From contig CASDZW010000001.1 in assembly GCA_949285915.1 (NCBI GenBank), positions 70,961 to 134,960 of the forward strand: a stretch of DNA of 64,000 bases, in the 5' to 3' direction. Made by a program: the position numbers and the translations under genes. The notes below the pieces were generated by a model, which worked only from the letters and a program-made list of their open reading frames with translations, had not been told where the DNA came from and searched no databases. This document shows, in pieces, positions 23,724 to 34,173 of the stretch; the stretch's first letter is position 1, and each line of letters begins with the position of its first letter. Source of the DNA: an uncultured Collinsella sp. GTDB lineage: Bacteria > Actinomycetota > Coriobacteriia > Coriobacteriales > Coriobacteriaceae.

Positions 23724-25817
23724 TTACTTGTTCTTGGCAAGCGCCCCCATGTCGGCCACATCGGCAAAGACCGCCTCGAAGCGGTTGAGCAGGCGCAGGC
23801 GGTTCTCACGCAGGCGAAGGTCCTCGTCCATAACCATGACGTCCTCAAAGAAGCGGTCGATGGGGGCACGAAGATCGGCGAGCGCGGAGATGACCGAGGC
23901 GAAGTCGCGCTCGGCAAGTGCCTGGGAAACGGATGTCGCAGCGGCGTCGGAGGCCTCTGCAAGCTCGCGCTCGGCATCACCGAGAAGAGCCTCGTCCACA
24001 TAGCAGCCGAGCTTGCCGTCCGCAAGATGGCTTGCGCGCGCATAGGCGGTAGCGAGGTTCTCGAACGTCTCAGGATCGCTCTCTCGTGCGTCACGCAGCG
24101 CTTGGGCCAGTGCGAAGAAGTCTGCGGGGGCAGAGACAGATCCAGCGGAGACCGCGGCGACCACATCGACGGGGATCTTGGCGTCGCGCGCCATCTGCTC
24201 CATGCGGCCCTTCAGGAAGGCGCAGACCGCGTCAGATGTGGCCTCAAGATCGAAGGCGATACCCTGCTCGGCAAAGAGCTCGAGAGCAGCTTTGACCAAG
24301 GGCTCGAAAGCGCACCCGAGACGCTCGCGCAGAATGTTGATGACGCCAATGGCGGAGCGGCGAAGCGCATAGGGGTCTTTGGACCCGGTCGGCGGCTCGC
24401 CGATGGCGAACATGCCCGCGATGGTATCGAGCTTGTCCGCAACCGCGACGATGCAGCCCGCGATGTTCTCGGGCAGCTCGTCGCCGGCGAAGCGCGGGCG
24501 ATAATGGTCACGGATGGCCGAAGCGACCTCGGGGCTCTCCCCCGCCGCCAGCGCGTAGTAGCCGCCCATAACGCCCTGCTGGCTCGTAAACTCGATGACG
24601 GCGGAGCTCACGAGATCGGCTTTGGCGAAGTGGGCAGCGCGCTGCGCGTCGGAAGCGGCATGCGCGCCCACGCGAGCCTCATGCGCGATGGCAAGCGCGA
24701 GGTCCTCGATACGTTCGGACTTCTGCAGGACCGTACCGAGCTTCTCCTGGAAGGCGACATCGGCGAGTCGGGAGCGCAGGTCCTCAAGCGGGATCTTGAG
24801 GTCCTCGTCGTAGAAGAACTTGGCATCGTAGAGACGGGCGCGGACCACGCGCTCGTTGCCGTCGATGATGGTGTCGGCGCACTCGGGGCGACCGTTTGCC
24901 ACGACCACGAACTCGCGCATAAGCTTGCCGTCCGCATCGTAGATGGGGAAATAGCGCTGGTTGGAGAGCATGGACTCGCAGATGATCTCGTGCGGGACCT
25001 TAAGGAACTCCTCGTCGAAGCGACCCACGAGAACGCTTGGCCACTCGCAGAGGTTAACGACCTCGTCGAGCACCTTTTTGGGCGTGTCGACGTGAGCGCC
25101 CTGAAGCTCGCGTTCGATCTTTGCGATGCCCTCGGCGATCACCTGGCGGCGGCGCTCGTCGCCAAGAACGCCCGCCGCCTCGAGCACGGCCTCGTACTGC
25201 GCAGGCTCGGCAACGACGTGCTCACCCGGACCGAGTACACGGTGGCCGCGGGTGGTGTTGCCGGAGACTACGTCGGCATAGCGAACGGGAACGACCTCAT
25301 CGCCCAGAAGCGCGCAGATCCAGCGAATCGGACGCACAAAGGTCTCGTGCGTCGTACCCCAGCGCTGGCTGCGGTAGTTGGGCCACTCGAGAGCGGCGAT
25401 GGTCTTCTCGCAGAGATCGCTCAAGATCGGAAGAGCGGGCGCCGCCGGCACGCTGCGCTCGGCGAAGACGTACTCGCGGCCATCGGTGTCCTCGCGGCGC
25501 ACGAGCTCGGAGGCGCTGATGCCGCATTTACGGGCGAATCCCTCGGCCGCCTTGGTGGGATTTCCCTCGGCATCGAAGGCGATGTTGGCGGCGGGACCGC
25601 GCTTCACCTCGTGAACGGCCTCGGTTTCGGTCGCCACCGTCGAGAGAACGGCCAGGCGACGCGGGGTGGAGAGCACGCGGATATCGCCGTGAGCAAGACC
25701 TGCCGCATCAAGACCGTCCGCGACGAGCTTGGGCAGCTGCCTTACGGCATTCATGAGCGGCGCGGAGGGCATCTCCTCGCAGCCGATCTCGAACAGGAAA
25801 TCACGGGTGTCGCTCAT
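23724..25817 (-). CDS. glyS: Glycyl-tRNA synthetase beta subunit
   Basis: 697 residues, standard length. With GlyQ it forms the alpha2beta2 enzyme; the beta chain binds and positions tRNA-Gly. It starts FLFEIGCEEMPSAPL, has the conserved KRGPAANIAFDAEGNPTKAAEGFARKCG (in parts) near 77-105, YFPIYDADGKLMREFVVVAN near 285, an HD-like section (GGYYALAAGESPEVASAIRDHY in parts) near 425, and DKLDTIAGMFAIG near 465. Its ATG follows the glyQ stop with no gap. The two-subunit form is unusual among actinobacteria in general, which mostly use the single-chain enzyme. Confidence 0.97.
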   Translation of the reverse strand: MSDTRDFLFEIGCEEMPSAPLMNAVRQLPKLVADGLDAAGLAHGDIRVLSTPRRLAVLSTVATETEAVHEVKRGPAANIAFDAEGNPTKAAEGFARKCGISASELVRREDTDGREYVFAERSVPAAPALPILSDLCEKTIAALEWPNYRSQRWGTTHETFVRPIRWICALLGDEVVPVRYADVVSGNTTRGHRVLGPGEHVVAEPAQYEAVLEAAGVLGDERRRQVIAEGIAKIERELQGAHVDTPKKVLDEVVNLCEWPSVLVGRFDEEFLKVPHEIICESMLSNQRYFPIYDADGKLMREFVVVANGRPECADTIIDGNERVVRARLYDAKFFYDEDLKIPLEDLRSRLADVAFQEKLGTVLQKSERIEDLALAIAHEARVGAHAASDAQRAAHFAKADLVSSAVIEFTSQQGVMGGYYALAAGESPEVASAIRDHYRPRFAGDELPENIAGCIVAVADKLDTIAGMFAIGEPPTGSKDPYALRRSAIGVINILRERLGCAFEPLVKAALELFAEQGIAFDLEATSDAVCAFLKGRMEQMARDAKIPVDVVAAVSAGSVSAPADFFALAQALRDARESDPETFENLATAYARASHLADGKLGCYVDEALLGDAERELAEASDAAATSVSQALAERDFASVISALADLRAPIDRFFEDVMVMDEDLRLRENRLRLLNRFEAVFADVADMGALAKNK

Positions 25818-26729
25818 TTAGGCCACCTCCCCTTCGGATGCGTTGCCATCGGTTTTGGATGCCACCTCGGCAAGGTAGGCCTCGCAGCATGCCTTGGCGA
25901 CGGTGCGGACGCGCAGGATGTAGTTGGCGCGCTCGACCGCCGAGAGGGCGCCGCGCGCGTCGAGGATGTTGAACGCATGGCTGCACTTCATGACGCAGTC
26001 GTAGGCGGGAAGCGGTAGCTTGGCCTCAAGGCAGGAGTGGCATTCGCGCTCGTAGTCATCAAACTTCTGGCGCATCATGGCAACATCGGCGACCTCGAAG
26101 TTGTACGCAGAGAACTCACGCTCGTTCTCGAGGAAGACATCGCCGTAGGTGATCGCGGTGCCGTCCGGCAGGTAGCTCCAGATGAGGTCGTAAACCGAGT
26201 CAACCCCCTGCACGTACATGGCGAGGCGCTCGAGGCCGTAGGTGATCTCGACCGGAACAGGGTCGACCTCGATGCCGCCCACCTGCTGGAAGTAGGTGAA
26301 CTGGGTGACCTCCATGCCGTTCAGCCAGACCTCCCAGCCAAGACCCCAGGCGCCGAGCGTTGGGCTCTCCCAGTCGTCCTCGACGAAGCGGACGTCGTGG
26401 TCGGCCGGGTCGATACCGATTGCCTTGAGGGAGTCGAGGTAGAGCTCCTGGGAGTTCACCGGAGAGGGCTTGATGAGCACCTGGAACTGATAGTAGTGCT
26501 GGAGGCGGTTGGGGTTCTCGCCGTAGCGGCCGTCAGCGGGACGGCGGCAGGGCTGCGCGTAGCAGGTGCGCCATGCGCCGGGCCCGAGCGAGCGGAGCGT
26601 CGTGGCGGTGTGGAAGGTGCCGGCGCCGACCTCCGAGTCATAGGGCTGCATGATGACGCAACCCTGGGAGCCCCAGTACTGCTGGAGTTTCAAGATGATG
26701 TCCTGGAAGGTGAGTGCAGATGCGTTCAT
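25818..26729 (-). CDS. glyQ: Glycyl-tRNA synthetase alpha subunit
   Basis: 303 residues; class II catalytic subunit that activates glycine. Conserved opening [45 protein letters not shown] (in parts) lies at residues 6-50, followed by AYVQPCRRP-type sequence (here [26 protein letters not shown]) and [22 protein letters not shown] near 131-152. Only 105 bases separate it from lepB, too few for a T-box leader, and none was seen. The gene pair splits the usual trmD/lepB and rplS neighbours. Confidence 0.97.
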   Translation of the reverse strand: MNASALTFQDIILKLQQYWGSQGCVIMQPYDSEVGAGTFHTATTLRSLGPGAWRTCYAQPCRRPADGRYGENPNRLQHYYQFQVLIKPSPVNSQELYLDSLKAIGIDPADHDVRFVEDDWESPTLGAWGLGWEVWLNGMEVTQFTYFQQVGGIEVDPVPVEITYGLERLAMYVQGVDSVYDLIWSYLPDGTAITYGDVFLENEREFSAYNFEVADVAMMRQKFDDYERECHSCLEAKLPLPAYDCVMKCSHAFNILDARGALSAVERANYILRVRTVAKACCEAYLAEVASKTDGNASEGEVA

Positions 26730-26834
26730 ACGCCCCTATCTTCCCTTCTTCGTCGCGTGCAAAACATAGGATATGGTAGCCGAAGCCCGCCGTTGAGGGG
26801 ACCAGGCAAGGCCAATAGCTAAAAACACCCGTCT

Positions 26835-27395
26835 TTACGAGATGGTGCCGACGCGGTCGAGCGGCCAGTAGCGCACGAATGCGACGGCGACGAGGTTCTC
26901 GGCCGGCACCGCGCCAAAATAGCGCGAGTCCGCGGAGTTCTCTCGGTTGTCTCCCATCACCCAAACCGAATCATCGGGAACGGTGTAGGGAAAGGTGACC
27001 GAAACGCCCGGAGCCTGTTGGGCAAGCTCATAGCTGAGGCCTGCGGCGTAGGGCTCGTCGAGCTCCTGCCCGTCCACGTAGACCTTGCCCGAGCGAATAT
27101 CGACGGTCTGCCCGGCGGTGGCGATGACGCGCTTAACGAGGACGTCATGGTCCCCGGCGCTCGTGGGGTTACGGAAGACCACGATATCCCCCGCCGAAAC
27201 GTCCTGGCCAAGCTCGAGTGTCACCTTTTGGCCGAGCAGCTGATCTCCGACCATTATCGTGGGCTCCATGGAAGCCGTTGGGACGTAATAGGGCTCAACC
27301 ACGAAGGTGCGTACGATGATCATGATGAGACAGGCGACGGCAAAGACCGCAACCCACTCGAGCAGGCTGTAGAAAAAGGACCGGGTTCGCTCCAT
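26835..27395 (-). CDS. lepB: Type I signal peptidase
   Basis: 186 residues; membrane serine protease that removes signal peptides. The ATG at 27393-27395 is preferred because GGGGGAG lies five bases upstream; a GTG two codons earlier overlaps the trmD stop and sits too close to the site. One N-terminal membrane helix (~14-34) precedes the catalytic Ser in PTASMEPTIMVGD near 39 and the general-base Lys in LVKRVIATAGQ near 88. VMGDNRENSADSRYFG (box E) is near 145. It is the last gene of the rpsP-khpA-rimM-trmD-lepB run. Confidence 0.96.
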   Translation of the reverse strand: MERTRSFFYSLLEWVAVFAVACLIMIIVRTFVVEPYYVPTASMEPTIMVGDQLLGQKVTLELGQDVSAGDIVVFRNPTSAGDHDVLVKRVIATAGQTVDIRSGKVYVDGQELDEPYAAGLSYELAQQAPGVSVTFPYTVPDDSVWVMGDNRENSADSRYFGAVPAENLVAVAFVRYWPLDRVGTIS

Positions 27396-27397
27396 GA

Positions 27398-28174
27398 TCA
27401 CTCCCCCTTTGCCGCGCCGTCGGCAGATTCCTTGGCCGAGGCTAAGAGGCGGTGCGCAAACGCGCGCTCCTCATCGGTGAGGTCGGCGATCTCGATAAGG
27501 TCCGGTCGCCAGCGAACGGTACGCTCGATGGCATTGGCGCGCCGCCAGGCAGCCACCTTCGCATGGTCCCCCGAGAGAAGAACCTCGGGAACGCCGCTTC
27601 CGCGGAACTCAGCGGGGCGGGTATACTGCGCATACTCGAGAAGGCCGCCACCGGCACCGGTTGCGAAGGATTCATCGACGTTGCTCATATCGTCACCGAG
27701 GGCCCCGGGAATGAGGCGAACCACGGCGTCGGTCACCACCATAGCGGCGAGCTCACCGCCGGTGAGCACATAGTCACCGATGGAGATGCGCTCATCGGCA
27801 TAAGCGTAAGCGCGTTCGTCGATACCCTCATAGCGCCCGCAAACGAAAAGGATGCGCTCTTTAGTGGAGAGGCGCTCAGCGGTCGCCTGCGTGAACGGCT
27901 CCCCGCACGGCGTAAAGAATACGATGTGCGGGCGAGGGCCTTGGGCGATGAGGTCATCGAGTGCCTCTGCGATGGGCTCGACCTTCATCAACATCCCCTG
28001 ACCGCCCCCAAAGGGGGCGTCGTCAACGGTGCGATGGCGGTCGTGAGTCCAATCCCTCAGGTCATGGGCGCAAAACTCAAAGAGGCCGGCTCGCTGTGCG
28101 CGACCCAAGATCGAGGTCGTCATGACGGTATCGAACATCTCGGGAAAAACGGAGAGCGCCTCGATGCGCATCAT
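27398..28174 (-). CDS. trmD: tRNA (guanine-37-N1)-methyltransferase
   Basis: 258 residues; SAM-dependent m1G37 methylation that prevents frameshifting. It begins with MRIEALSVFPEMF, has DLRDWTHDRHRTVDDAPFGGGQGML (in parts) near 38-62, ILFVCGRYEGIDERAYAYADERISIGDYVLTGGELAAM (in parts, the trefoil knot) near 108-145 and GLLEYAQYTRPAEFRGSGVPEVLLSGDHAKV (in parts) near 174. The ATG overlaps the rimM stop (ATGA). Confidence 0.98.
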   Translation of the reverse strand: MMRIEALSVFPEMFDTVMTTSILGRAQRAGLFEFCAHDLRDWTHDRHRTVDDAPFGGGQGMLMKVEPIAEALDDLIAQGPRPHIVFFTPCGEPFTQATAERLSTKERILFVCGRYEGIDERAYAYADERISIGDYVLTGGELAAMVVTDAVVRLIPGALGDDMSNVDESFATGAGGGLLEYAQYTRPAEFRGSGVPEVLLSGDHAKVAAWRRANAIERTVRWRPDLIEIADLTDEERAFAHRLLASAKESADGAAKGE

Positions 28175-28704
28175 GACACCTCGCTATCGTTCATCTCAAT
28201 GAGGCCGTCCATGACGTGGACGGCAATATTGCCAGACTCGGGGATTTGGGTGATGACATCCTCAACTACCGGTATGAGCACCTCGCCATAGGCGCCGCCG
28301 TCGACCACCCAGACATCGTTAGCGGGAAGCTCGAGAATGTCGCGCACGACGCCGAGCACGCCGTAGCGCTCGTCCACGACCGCGCGACCCGAGAGCTCCT
28401 CTACGGAAGCCTCGAGGGGGCCGAGTTCGATGTCGTCCTCGCGTGCGAGGACATAGCAACCCGAGATTGCCTCAGCATCGCTCATGTAGTCTATGCCGGA
28501 GAAGGAAACAAGTGCCCCGTCTCCGCCTGTTGAGAGGTGCTCGACCGTGCACCAGCGATCTCGCTTGAGGGCAGGGGGCGTCAAGGCCACGGAGAGCCCC
28601 TCGCTCAAAACGAGAGGGAGGCCGCGCACCGGTTGCACGACGACCTCCCCTGCTTTGCCGTGCGGCTTAACCACACGGGCGATATTTCGATACCGTACGG
28701 GCAA
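28171..28704 (-). CDS. rimM: Ribosome maturation factor RimM
   Basis: 177 residues, the usual length; binds S19 and helps mature the 30S head. The start is a TTG (28702-28704); no better start exists near the beginning (VRYRNIARVVKPHGKAGEV). The N-terminal RimM domain is followed by the PRC-barrel domain at about 90-170 (ELSGRAVVDERYGVLGVVRDILELPANDVWVVDG in parts; VEDVITQIPESG). Five bases after khpA and overlapping trmD, which is the standard order. Confidence 0.95.
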   Translation of the reverse strand: MPVRYRNIARVVKPHGKAGEVVVQPVRGLPLVLSEGLSVALTPPALKRDRWCTVEHLSTGGDGALVSFSGIDYMSDAEAISGCYVLAREDDIELGPLEASVEELSGRAVVDERYGVLGVVRDILELPANDVWVVDGGAYGEVLIPVVEDVITQIPESGNIAVHVMDGLIEMNDSEVS

Positions 28705-28709
28705 GATGC

Positions 28710-28994
28710 CTAGCCCAGGACCTCGACCTCGACAGCCGTCCCAAGACGGGCTGCGAGTGCACGAGCGAGCGTGCGAATCGCCTTGATCGTACGGCCGTGG
28801 CGACCGATGACCTTGGCAACGTCGGAATCCGCGACGGAAACCTCGATAGTGGAGGCGTCCTCGCGGTCGATGACCTCGAGACTCACGGCATCCGGCTCGT
28901 CGACGATGCTCACGACGAGGTACTCCACCAGATCGGCGATACGATCCGAGAGGAGCTCCTCACCTTCGAGCATGCCGCTAAGCTCCTCAGACAC
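28710..28994 (-). CDS. khpA: KH-domain RNA-binding protein
   Basis: 94 residues with a single KH domain. The RNA-binding GxxG loop is VIGRHGRTIKAIRTL near residue 63, inside the typical IEVSVADSDVAKVIG context. The start is a GTG with GAGGAG seven bases upstream. KhpA works with KhpB in RNA binding and cell-elongation control in streptococci. It lies between rpsP and rimM as in most Gram-positives. The first ~15 residues (SEELSGMLEGEELL) are an acidic extension. Confidence 0.93.
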   Translation of the reverse strand: MSEELSGMLEGEELLSDRIADLVEYLVVSIVDEPDAVSLEVIDREDASTIEVSVADSDVAKVIGRHGRTIKAIRTLARALAARLGTAVEVEVLG

Positions 28995-28997
28995 CGC

Positions 28998-29342
28998 TTA
29001 CTCCTCGGCGCCCTCGGCAGCCTCGGCCTCAGCCGCCTTAGCGGCCTCCGCCTCCTTGGCGAGCTGCTTCTTGGACTTCTTGACAGCGGTCTCGGCCTTG
29101 GGGCCCTCCTCGGCGGCCTTGACGAGCGCCTTGACGGCGTCGGTCAGCTGGGCGCCCTTGGACTGCCAGTCGTTGATCTTCTCGATGTCGAGATCGATGG
29201 TCTTGGGGTTGGTGAGCGGGTTGTAGCGGCCCACCTCCTCGATCAGGCGACCATCGCGGGGCGAACGGGAATCGGCGACCACGACACGGTAGTACGGACG
29301 CTTCTTAGAGCCGTGACGGGCGAGACGAATCTTGACTGCCAA
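28998..29342 (-). CDS. rpsP: Ribosomal protein S16 with Ala/Glu/Lys tail, TTG start
   Basis: 114 residues, longer than the usual 80-90. The start is TTG (29340-29342): GGAGGAG lies six bases upstream and the product begins [31 protein letters not shown] (in parts), which matches S16 exactly at the family start. The frame is open much further upstream, but that stretch has no homologous look and covers the promoter. The extra ~30 C-terminal residues ([27 protein letters not shown] in parts) form a charged helix. First gene of the khpA-rimM-trmD-lepB operon. Confidence 0.95.
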   Translation of the reverse strand: MAVKIRLARHGSKKRPYYRVVVADSRSPRDGRLIEEVGRYNPLTNPKTIDLDIEKINDWQSKGAQLTDAVKALVKAAEEGPKAETAVKKSKKQLAKEAEAAKAAEAEAAEGAEE

Positions 29343-29361
29343 TGAAAACTCCTCCAACCAG

Positions 29362-29378
29362 GCAGCCGGTATGGCTGC
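29362..29378 (-). promoter_or_regulatory. Hairpin next to rpsP ribosome-binding site
   Basis: GCAGCC-ATACC-GGCTGC forms a perfect six-base stem ending seven bases before the GGAGGAG of rpsP. It may tune translation of this TTG-initiated gene. Confidence 0.4.
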
Positions 29379-29472
29379 GACGACAGACAAACAAATGGGT
29401 ATGATACGCCAACGGAGGGGCGTGCGTCCTGCCAACGCGCAGGAACTTCGGTATTTCCGCAGGCGGTTCCAT

Positions 29473-29500
29473 ATAATACGCACTTCTTGCAATATTGCAA
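29473..29500 (-). promoter_or_regulatory. Promoter of the rpsP operon
   Basis: On the minus strand TTGCAA (-35, 29495-29500), 16-base spacer, TATTAT (-10, 29473-29478). This predicts a leader of about 125 bases. The -35 is one half of the palindrome at 29487-29500. Confidence 0.6.
29487..29500. repeat. 14-bp palindrome TTGCAATATTGCAA between rpsP and dinB
   Basis: A perfect AT-rich palindrome in the divergent intergenic region, overlapping the predicted rpsP -35 and about 50 bases upstream of the dinB -10. It is a good operator candidate affecting one or both genes. Confidence 0.6.
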
Positions 29501-29537
29501 GGCCCCATTGCGACGAATGCGCACGCAGCGCACAAGA

Positions 29538-29546
29538 TGCTATACT
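29538..29546 (+). promoter_or_regulatory. Extended -10 promoter of dinB, leaderless
   Basis: TGC followed by TATACT (29541-29546) is an extended -10 element. Its expected start point, about seven bases downstream, coincides with the dinB ATG (29553). No Shine-Dalgarno precedes the ATG and no -35 matches at the right spacing. Confidence 0.6.
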
Positions 29547-29552
29547 GCGATT

Positions 29553-30866
29553 ATGTACGATAGCGAACATACATACGCTAACAAGAGCGATCTTGCCGAC
29601 GTCACCGCTGGCCTGTTCGGCGGGTGGAGGGGTCCGGCCATCGGTCTTATGGACCTGGACGCGTTCTTTGCGAGCGTAGAGCAGCTCGACCATCCCGAAT
29701 GGCGCGGCAAGCCCGTCATCGTGGGAGGCAGCCCCGAGGAGCGCGGCGTCGTATCCACGGCGTCCTATGAGGCGCGGCCCTATGGCGTGCATTCGGCTAT
29801 GCCCTCGGCGCAGGCCAAGCGGCTTTGCCCGGACGCCATCTGGACTCGCGGCCACTTTGACCGGTACCGCGAGATGAGCGCCAAGGTTATGGCCATCATC
29901 GCAGACGAGACGCCCTATATCGACCAGGTTTCCATCGACGAGGCGTTTTTTGATATCACGCCGGGTCGCTTCTCACGTGAGAGCCCCGTGGAGATTGCCC
30001 AGCGCATCTCCCGGCGCGTGTCGGAGCTCGGTATCACCTGCTCCATCGGTCTCGGTCCCAACAAGACGGTTGCCAAGATCGCAAGCGAGCGCGATAAGCC
30101 CCGTGGTCTCACCGTGGTTCTTCCCGGTACCGAGGCGGCGTTTCTTGCCCCCTTACCGGTGCGTGCTATGAGCGGTATCGGCAAGGCTGCCGATGCGGCG
30201 CTTGCGAAAGCCGGCATCCTGACCCTCGGCGCGCTTGCGGAGGCACCGGTCGCAAAGCTCGCCCCAATCTTTGGGTCCGCTGCGGAGATGATGAAACTGC
30301 GCGCCCAAGGGCGAGAGCAAAGCTCGGTTAAGTCCCAGGACGCTCCTGACGAGGTTAAATCGATCAGCAACGAGCGCACCTTCGCCCATGACCTCACGCT
30401 GCGCGAAGACGTGTACGCGGCGCTCGCCCTGTTGGGCGAGTCGGTCGGCCGCCGGTTGAGGAGAAAAGGACTCGTTGGAAGAACGGTCACGGTTAAGGTC
30501 CGTTACACCTACGGCAGCGGGCACACGGCGCAGCGCAAACTCCCCCATCCGACCGATGATGAGAACCTGTTTGTCTCCGTGGCGCGTGAGCTTGTCGGCT
30601 CGATTTGGCAACCCGGTATGCCCGTGCGCCTCTTGGGGATTGGCGTGAGCGATTTCGACGCTGACGAGGGCGTGCAGACCGATCTGTTCTGCGATGTAGA
30701 TGAGCGCGGCGCCGTCTCGAGCGACCGAAGAGGCCTCTCCGTTGCCGTCGATCATGTGAGGGAGCGCTTTGGCAGTGCGGCGGTAAGCTTTGGTCGCGCC
30801 GCTCGTTTTGACCGCGATCTTGTGCGGGAGGACAAGTTCCTCACGCAGAACAAGCCTACAGAATAG
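29553..30866 (+). CDS. dinB: DNA polymerase IV (Y-family, DinB)
   Basis: 437 residues; error-prone translesion polymerase. The ATG at 29553 is chosen since MYDSEH follows the -10 element directly and the 22 codons upstream look non-coding. The palm shows [14 protein letters not shown] near residue 30 (first catalytic Asp), [19 protein letters not shown] near 66-84, and [12 protein letters not shown] near 130 (second catalytic Asp-Glu). [23 protein letters not shown] (in parts) is near 165-187, with the thumb HhH ([20 protein letters not shown]) near 205. The little-finger domain ends near 400, with a short Arg-rich tail. No beta-clamp pentapeptide is obvious. It is transcribed divergently from rpsP. 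Confidence 0.95.
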   Translation: MYDSEHTYANKSDLADVTAGLFGGWRGPAIGLMDLDAFFASVEQLDHPEWRGKPVIVGGSPEERGVVSTASYEARPYGVHSAMPSAQAKRLCPDAIWTRGHFDRYREMSAKVMAIIADETPYIDQVSIDEAFFDITPGRFSRESPVEIAQRISRRVSELGITCSIGLGPNKTVAKIASERDKPRGLTVVLPGTEAAFLAPLPVRAMSGIGKAADAALAKAGILTLGALAEAPVAKLAPIFGSAAEMMKLRAQGREQSSVKSQDAPDEVKSISNERTFAHDLTLREDVYAALALLGESVGRRLRRKGLVGRTVTVKVRYTYGSGHTAQRKLPHPTDDENLFVSVARELVGSIWQPGMPVRLLGIGVSDFDADEGVQTDLFCDVDERGAVSSDRRGLSVAVDHVRERFGSAAVSFGRAARFDRDLVREDKFLTQNKPTE

Positions 30867-30918
30867 GCCCCGCCGCCAAAGACGACAGGGCCCATGAGTG
30901 GAACCGGCTCTGCGAGTT

Positions 30919-31377
30919 CTACGCGATGTCAATGCGCGGCGCGTCGCCCCAGAGCTTCTCGAGACGGTAGTAATCGCGCGTCTCAGGGGTGAAGACGTGA
31001 ACGATGACCGTACCGTAGTCCATGAGAATCCAATTGCGCTGGTCACGTCCCTCGATGGAAAACGGGTGCTCGTTGCAGGTCTTTGCAACCCGCTCCTCGA
31101 CCTCGTCCACGACGGCGTCGACAAGGCGCGAGTTAGAGGCGGACATGATCACGAAGTAATCGCATACGTCCGAGAGCGCGGTAAGGTCGAGGACCGTCAC
31201 ATCGTCAGCCTTCTTGTCGTCGCCCGCGCGGGCGGCGGTGAGGGCTACCTCACGCGCGTCGACGCCGGAGGAGGATAGCGAGGCGGCCGTGCGCTCAGCG
31301 CTGTGCGCGTAGCCGAGCTCGACGTCCTCTTCGTTTTGGGTGTCCTCGATTGTGCTCTCGATGGTGGAATCGGTCAT
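30919..31377 (-). CDS. rsfS: Ribosomal silencing factor RsfS
   Basis: 152 residues; binds L14 and blocks 30S joining in poor growth conditions. The RsfS domain covers about residues 42-150: ALTAARAGDDKKADDVTVLDLTALSDVCDYFVIMSASNSRL (in parts), then WILMDYGTVIVHVFTPETRDYYRLEKLWGDAP (in parts). The first ~40 residues (TDSTIESTIEDTQNEEDVELG) are an acidic low-complexity extension not seen in most RsfS. It follows yqeK and nadD, the conserved obgE-nadD-yqeK-rsfS set. Confidence 0.95.
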   Translation of the reverse strand: MTDSTIESTIEDTQNEEDVELGYAHSAERTAASLSSSGVDAREVALTAARAGDDKKADDVTVLDLTALSDVCDYFVIMSASNSRLVDAVVDEVEERVAKTCNEHPFSIEGRDQRNWILMDYGTVIVHVFTPETRDYYRLEKLWGDAPRIDIA

Positions 31378-31379
31378 GT

Positions 31380-32012
31380 TCAGCCCTTCTTGGTCATATA
31401 GTCGTTATAGATGGACACGGTGCCAGGATACAGGTAGCGCCTCGTCTCGAGTACGTAGGAGATGCCGCCGATGAAGCTCGTAAGGAAGAGCTCCTCGAGC
31501 GAAACGTCACCCACAAGGTCTCTTTGGTGCTCGGCGTAAGCACCGTAGCGGTTAGGCTCGATGCCGTCTGCTACGAACACGATCATGTCGAGCGGCGTCA
31601 TATCAGGCGCAGCAAGCGTATGGCGTGCAACCGCCTGGAACACCTCCGAGGGAAGCTCCCCAAAGAGCTCGATGAGCTCGCGCGCGGCAACCGGACCGTG
31701 CAGAAGCGGGGACGCCTGCGCGGGATCACCCTCGATGGGGATATGATAGCGAAGCGCACGAGCAAGCACCTCGTCATCGGGAATCACTTTATCCCAATCG
31801 TGGATAAGGCCTGCAGCGTACGCCGAAAACACATCGACGTCGTATACCAATGCAAGCGAGGCCGCGGTCCTGGCGACGCCGAGCGAATGGCGATGGCGCT
31901 TTGCCGCATCCTTCATGCGGACCGCCAGTAAATCGCGCATACGACGAATCGTCGCATCCTTCTCCTCGTCAAAGGATATGGCGTCGTCTTCTAGCATCCA
32001 GTTGCGGCCCAA
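31380..32012 (-). CDS. yqeK: HD-domain Ap4A hydrolase YqeK
   Basis: 210 residues. HD-superfamily phosphohydrolase; YqeK proteins cleave diadenosine tetraphosphate symmetrically. Metal ligands are visible: RHRHSLGVARTAASLA near residue 38, GLIHDWDKVIPDDEV near 68-80, and the conserved VFVADGIEPNRYG near 145. The start is a TTG (32010-32012) supported by AGGAGG seven bases upstream; an ATG five codons in lacks one. It lies between nadD and rsfS, three bases before the latter. Confidence 0.92.
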   Translation of the reverse strand: MGRNWMLEDDAISFDEEKDATIRRMRDLLAVRMKDAAKRHRHSLGVARTAASLALVYDVDVFSAYAAGLIHDWDKVIPDDEVLARALRYHIPIEGDPAQASPLLHGPVAARELIELFGELPSEVFQAVARHTLAAPDMTPLDMIVFVADGIEPNRYGAYAEHQRDLVGDVSLEELFLTSFIGGISYVLETRRYLYPGTVSIYNDYMTKKG

Positions 32013-32035
32013 AGCGCTCCCTCCTTACAACGTCG

Positions 32036-32689
32036 CTACATGCGGTAGAGACGGTTCTTGTTGATATAGCCCATGACCGACTCGCTCGTGAGGTAGCGAA
32101 CGCTCTTGCCGAGTCGAACACGGTCACGGATGTTGGTCGAGCTTATGGCGAGCGCGGGAATCTGGATATAACGCACGTCGAAGTCGATTCCCGACGCCGC
32201 GATGCGCGCTTGAGCCTGACGGATATCGTAGCCCGGGCGCGTGGCTGCGATGAGCGTGGCGAGGCTCGCGATTTCGGCCGCATCATGCCAGGTGACGATA
32301 TCGATGATTGCGTCGGCCCCGGTGATGAAGTAGAGGTGGACGTTCTCGGGATAGGCGCTCCTGAGCGCCTTGAGCGTATCCACCGTGTACGTCACACCGG
32401 GACGGTCGATCTCAAAGCGACTCGCGTAAAACGACGGGTTCGCGGCGGTTGCGAGCACGGTCATCGCATAGCGATCCTCCGGGCTCGTGACCTCTCGGTT
32501 CTGCTTGAAAGCAGGGCTTCCCGCGGGCATGAACAGGACAAGATCGAGCGCGAGCGCCTCGCGCGCCTGCTCGGCGGTAACGAGGTGCCCGTAGTGGATG
32601 GGGTCGAACGTGCCGCCCATGATGCCGAGGCGGTACTCACGACCAGGATCCTGCCCGAGCTCGGGAAGTTGAGAGGCACTGCGGTCCAC
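32036..32689 (-). CDS. nadD: Nicotinate-nucleotide adenylyltransferase
   Basis: 217 residues; makes nicotinic acid adenine dinucleotide in NAD synthesis. Nucleotidylyltransferase motifs are present: GIMGGTFDPIHYGHLVTAEQAR near residue 23-44 (HxGH) and the C-terminal ISSTNIRDRVRLGKSVRYLTSESVMGYI (in parts; ISSTxIR) near 180. The start is GTG with GGGGAG upstream. The ~18 N-terminal residues before the motif are extra. It lies 15 bases after obgE. Confidence 0.96.
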   Translation of the reverse strand: MDRSASQLPELGQDPGREYRLGIMGGTFDPIHYGHLVTAEQAREALALDLVLFMPAGSPAFKQNREVTSPEDRYAMTVLATAANPSFYASRFEIDRPGVTYTVDTLKALRSAYPENVHLYFITGADAIIDIVTWHDAAEIASLATLIAATRPGYDIRQAQARIAASGIDFDVRYIQIPALAISSTNIRDRVRLGKSVRYLTSESVMGYINKNRLYRM

Positions 32690-32704
32690 GCGCTCCCCTT
32701 TCGG

Positions 32705-34156
<1,452 letters not shown>

Positions 34157-34173
34157 CTATGAAGGGTGAGCTG

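Noticed and set aside
23688..26018. About 776-codon plus-strand open frame opposite glyS
   Set aside because: Antisense artefact of the glyS coding strand; no motifs.
26730..26834. T-box riboswitch before glyQ
   Set aside because: The gap is only 105 bases, and no T-box sequence or antiterminator pair is seen.
29472..29477. Consensus TATAAT on the plus strand upstream of dinB
   Set aside because: No -35 at a fitting distance, and the site is better explained as the reverse of the rpsP -10; the extended -10 at 29541 is closer to dinB.
28998..29855. Extended 285-residue version of S16
   Set aside because: The extra N-terminal part covers the promoter and the divergent dinB start, and the S16 fold begins exactly at the TTG with a strong ribosome site.
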